Positions 6,104 to 6,530 of a stretch of DNA of 6,530 nucleotides are shown here, piece after piece. Source of the stretch: a bacterium HR41 (lineage in GTDB: Bacteria > Actinomycetota > Thermoleophilia > Solirubrobacterales > Thermoleophilaceae). The DNA lies in contig BEIR01000076.1 in assembly GCA_002898855.1 (NCBI GenBank), positions 1 through 6,530 of the forward strand. The letters run 5' to 3'. The notes beneath the pieces were generated by a model. It was not told where the DNA came from, did no database searches, and was given only the letters and a program-made list of their open reading frames with translations. Position numbers and translations under genes: made by a program. Every line of letters starts with the position of its first letter. The first letter of the stretch is position 1.

Positions 6104-6530
6104 GTGCGTAGGCACCCGATTCTGCAGATGTTCGCTATCGGCGTCGTCGCCGCCGCTGTGATCACGGCGCTGGCGCTGGCGATCGACTGGTTCCCCCCGG
6201 CGGCCAGCACGACGGCCGACAAGATCGACACGCTCTACGACGTCGTCATCCTCTGCTCGATCCCGATCTTCGTGCTGGTAATGACGATCGCGATCTATTC
6301 GGTCGTCAAGTTCCGCGCTCGGCCGGGACACGAGGGCGACGGCGCACCGCTCCACGGCAACACCCAGCTCGAGCTGCTGTGGGTCGCGATTCCCTTCGTG
6401 ATCGTCTCGGCGCTCGCCGCCTACGCACTCGTGGTGCTCTCCGATATCGAGGCGAAGGAGCCGGATGCGTTGCCGGTCGTCGTGACCGCCCAGCAGTTCA
6501 CCTGGACTTTCGGCTATCCGCACGCGGGGG
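6104..6530 (+). CDS. coxB: Cytochrome c oxidase subunit II, N-terminal 142 residues (3' end beyond window)
   Basis: Subunit II of the haem-copper oxidase accepts electrons from cytochrome c through its CuA centre on the outer face of the membrane and passes them to subunit I. The visible part shows a hydrophobic N-terminal segment (about 5-28), a first anchor helix (about 44-68, LYDVVILCSIPIFVLVM), VKFRARPGHEGDG, the conserved HGNTQLELLWVAIPFVIV (85-102) leading the second anchor helix (about 91-112), and the start of the periplasmic domain with VTAQQFTWTFGYP (127-139), the aromatic electron-entry stretch. The CuA ligands lie past the edge. The first segment has no lipobox cysteine, so it is either a cleaved signal peptide or a third helix. 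GTG 6104 is chosen for the strong purine-rich ribosome site before it. The gene is probably first in an oxidase operon (coxB-coxA-coxC expected). Confidence 0.95.
   Translation, partial: MRRHPILQMFAIGVVAAAVITALALAIDWFPPAASTTADKIDTLYDVVILCSIPIFVLVMTIAIYSVVKFRARPGHEGDGAPLHGNTQLELLWVAIPFVIVSALAAYALVVLSDIEAKEPDALPVVVTAQQFTWTFGYPHAG

Noticed and set aside
6023..6523. Minus-strand frame opposite coxB
   Set aside because: It is antisense to conserved subunit II sequence and has Asp/Arg-rich shadow composition.

Overview
The window is GC-rich bacterial DNA (about 70% G+C by eye). It has GTG starts, tight spacing and third-position G/C throughout, which suggests a high-GC actinobacterial lineage. The protein style (ROK kinase with a C-x3-C zinc loop, 'SDGD' transketolase, three-helix start of CoxB) would fit Thermoleophilia or a relative, but that placement is inference from memory. 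I see no mobile element, tRNA, rRNA or CRISPR array.

Left part, minus strand (3661 down to 1): a carbohydrate operon reading ROK-family sugar kinase (probably glucokinase), then transketolase (tkt), then transaldolase (tal, cut by the window edge). tkt and tal are 7 bases apart and the tal Shine-Dalgarno overlaps the tkt stop, so they are almost certainly co-translated. Glucose phosphorylation and the non-oxidative pentose phosphate pathway are thus genetically linked. A near-perfect tandem 16-base repeat lies in the 123-base gap before tkt.

Middle, plus strand (3786 to 5256): galactokinase (galK), divergent from the ROK kinase across about 124 bases. It is followed 11 bases later by a 34-residue single-helix membrane peptide and an 83-residue two-helix membrane protein, which overlap at TGATG. 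The last two resemble accessory or subunit-IV-like pieces of cytochrome c oxidase rather than sugar genes.

Right part: a GC-rich hairpin lies between convergent genes. Next comes a minus-strand two-CBS-domain protein, then a 313-base non-coding stretch with a 14-base perfect palindrome and short direct repeats. The window ends in the 5' portion of cytochrome c oxidase subunit II (coxB/ctaC) on the plus strand. Pentose phosphate genes next to haem-copper oxidase genes recall the actinobacterial ctaA/ctaB-tkt-tal-zwf neighbourhood.

Most of the window is ordinary central and respiratory metabolism. The best candidates for something undescribed are the two small membrane genes between galK and the oxidase region, and the unexplained repeats and palindrome in the regulatory gaps.
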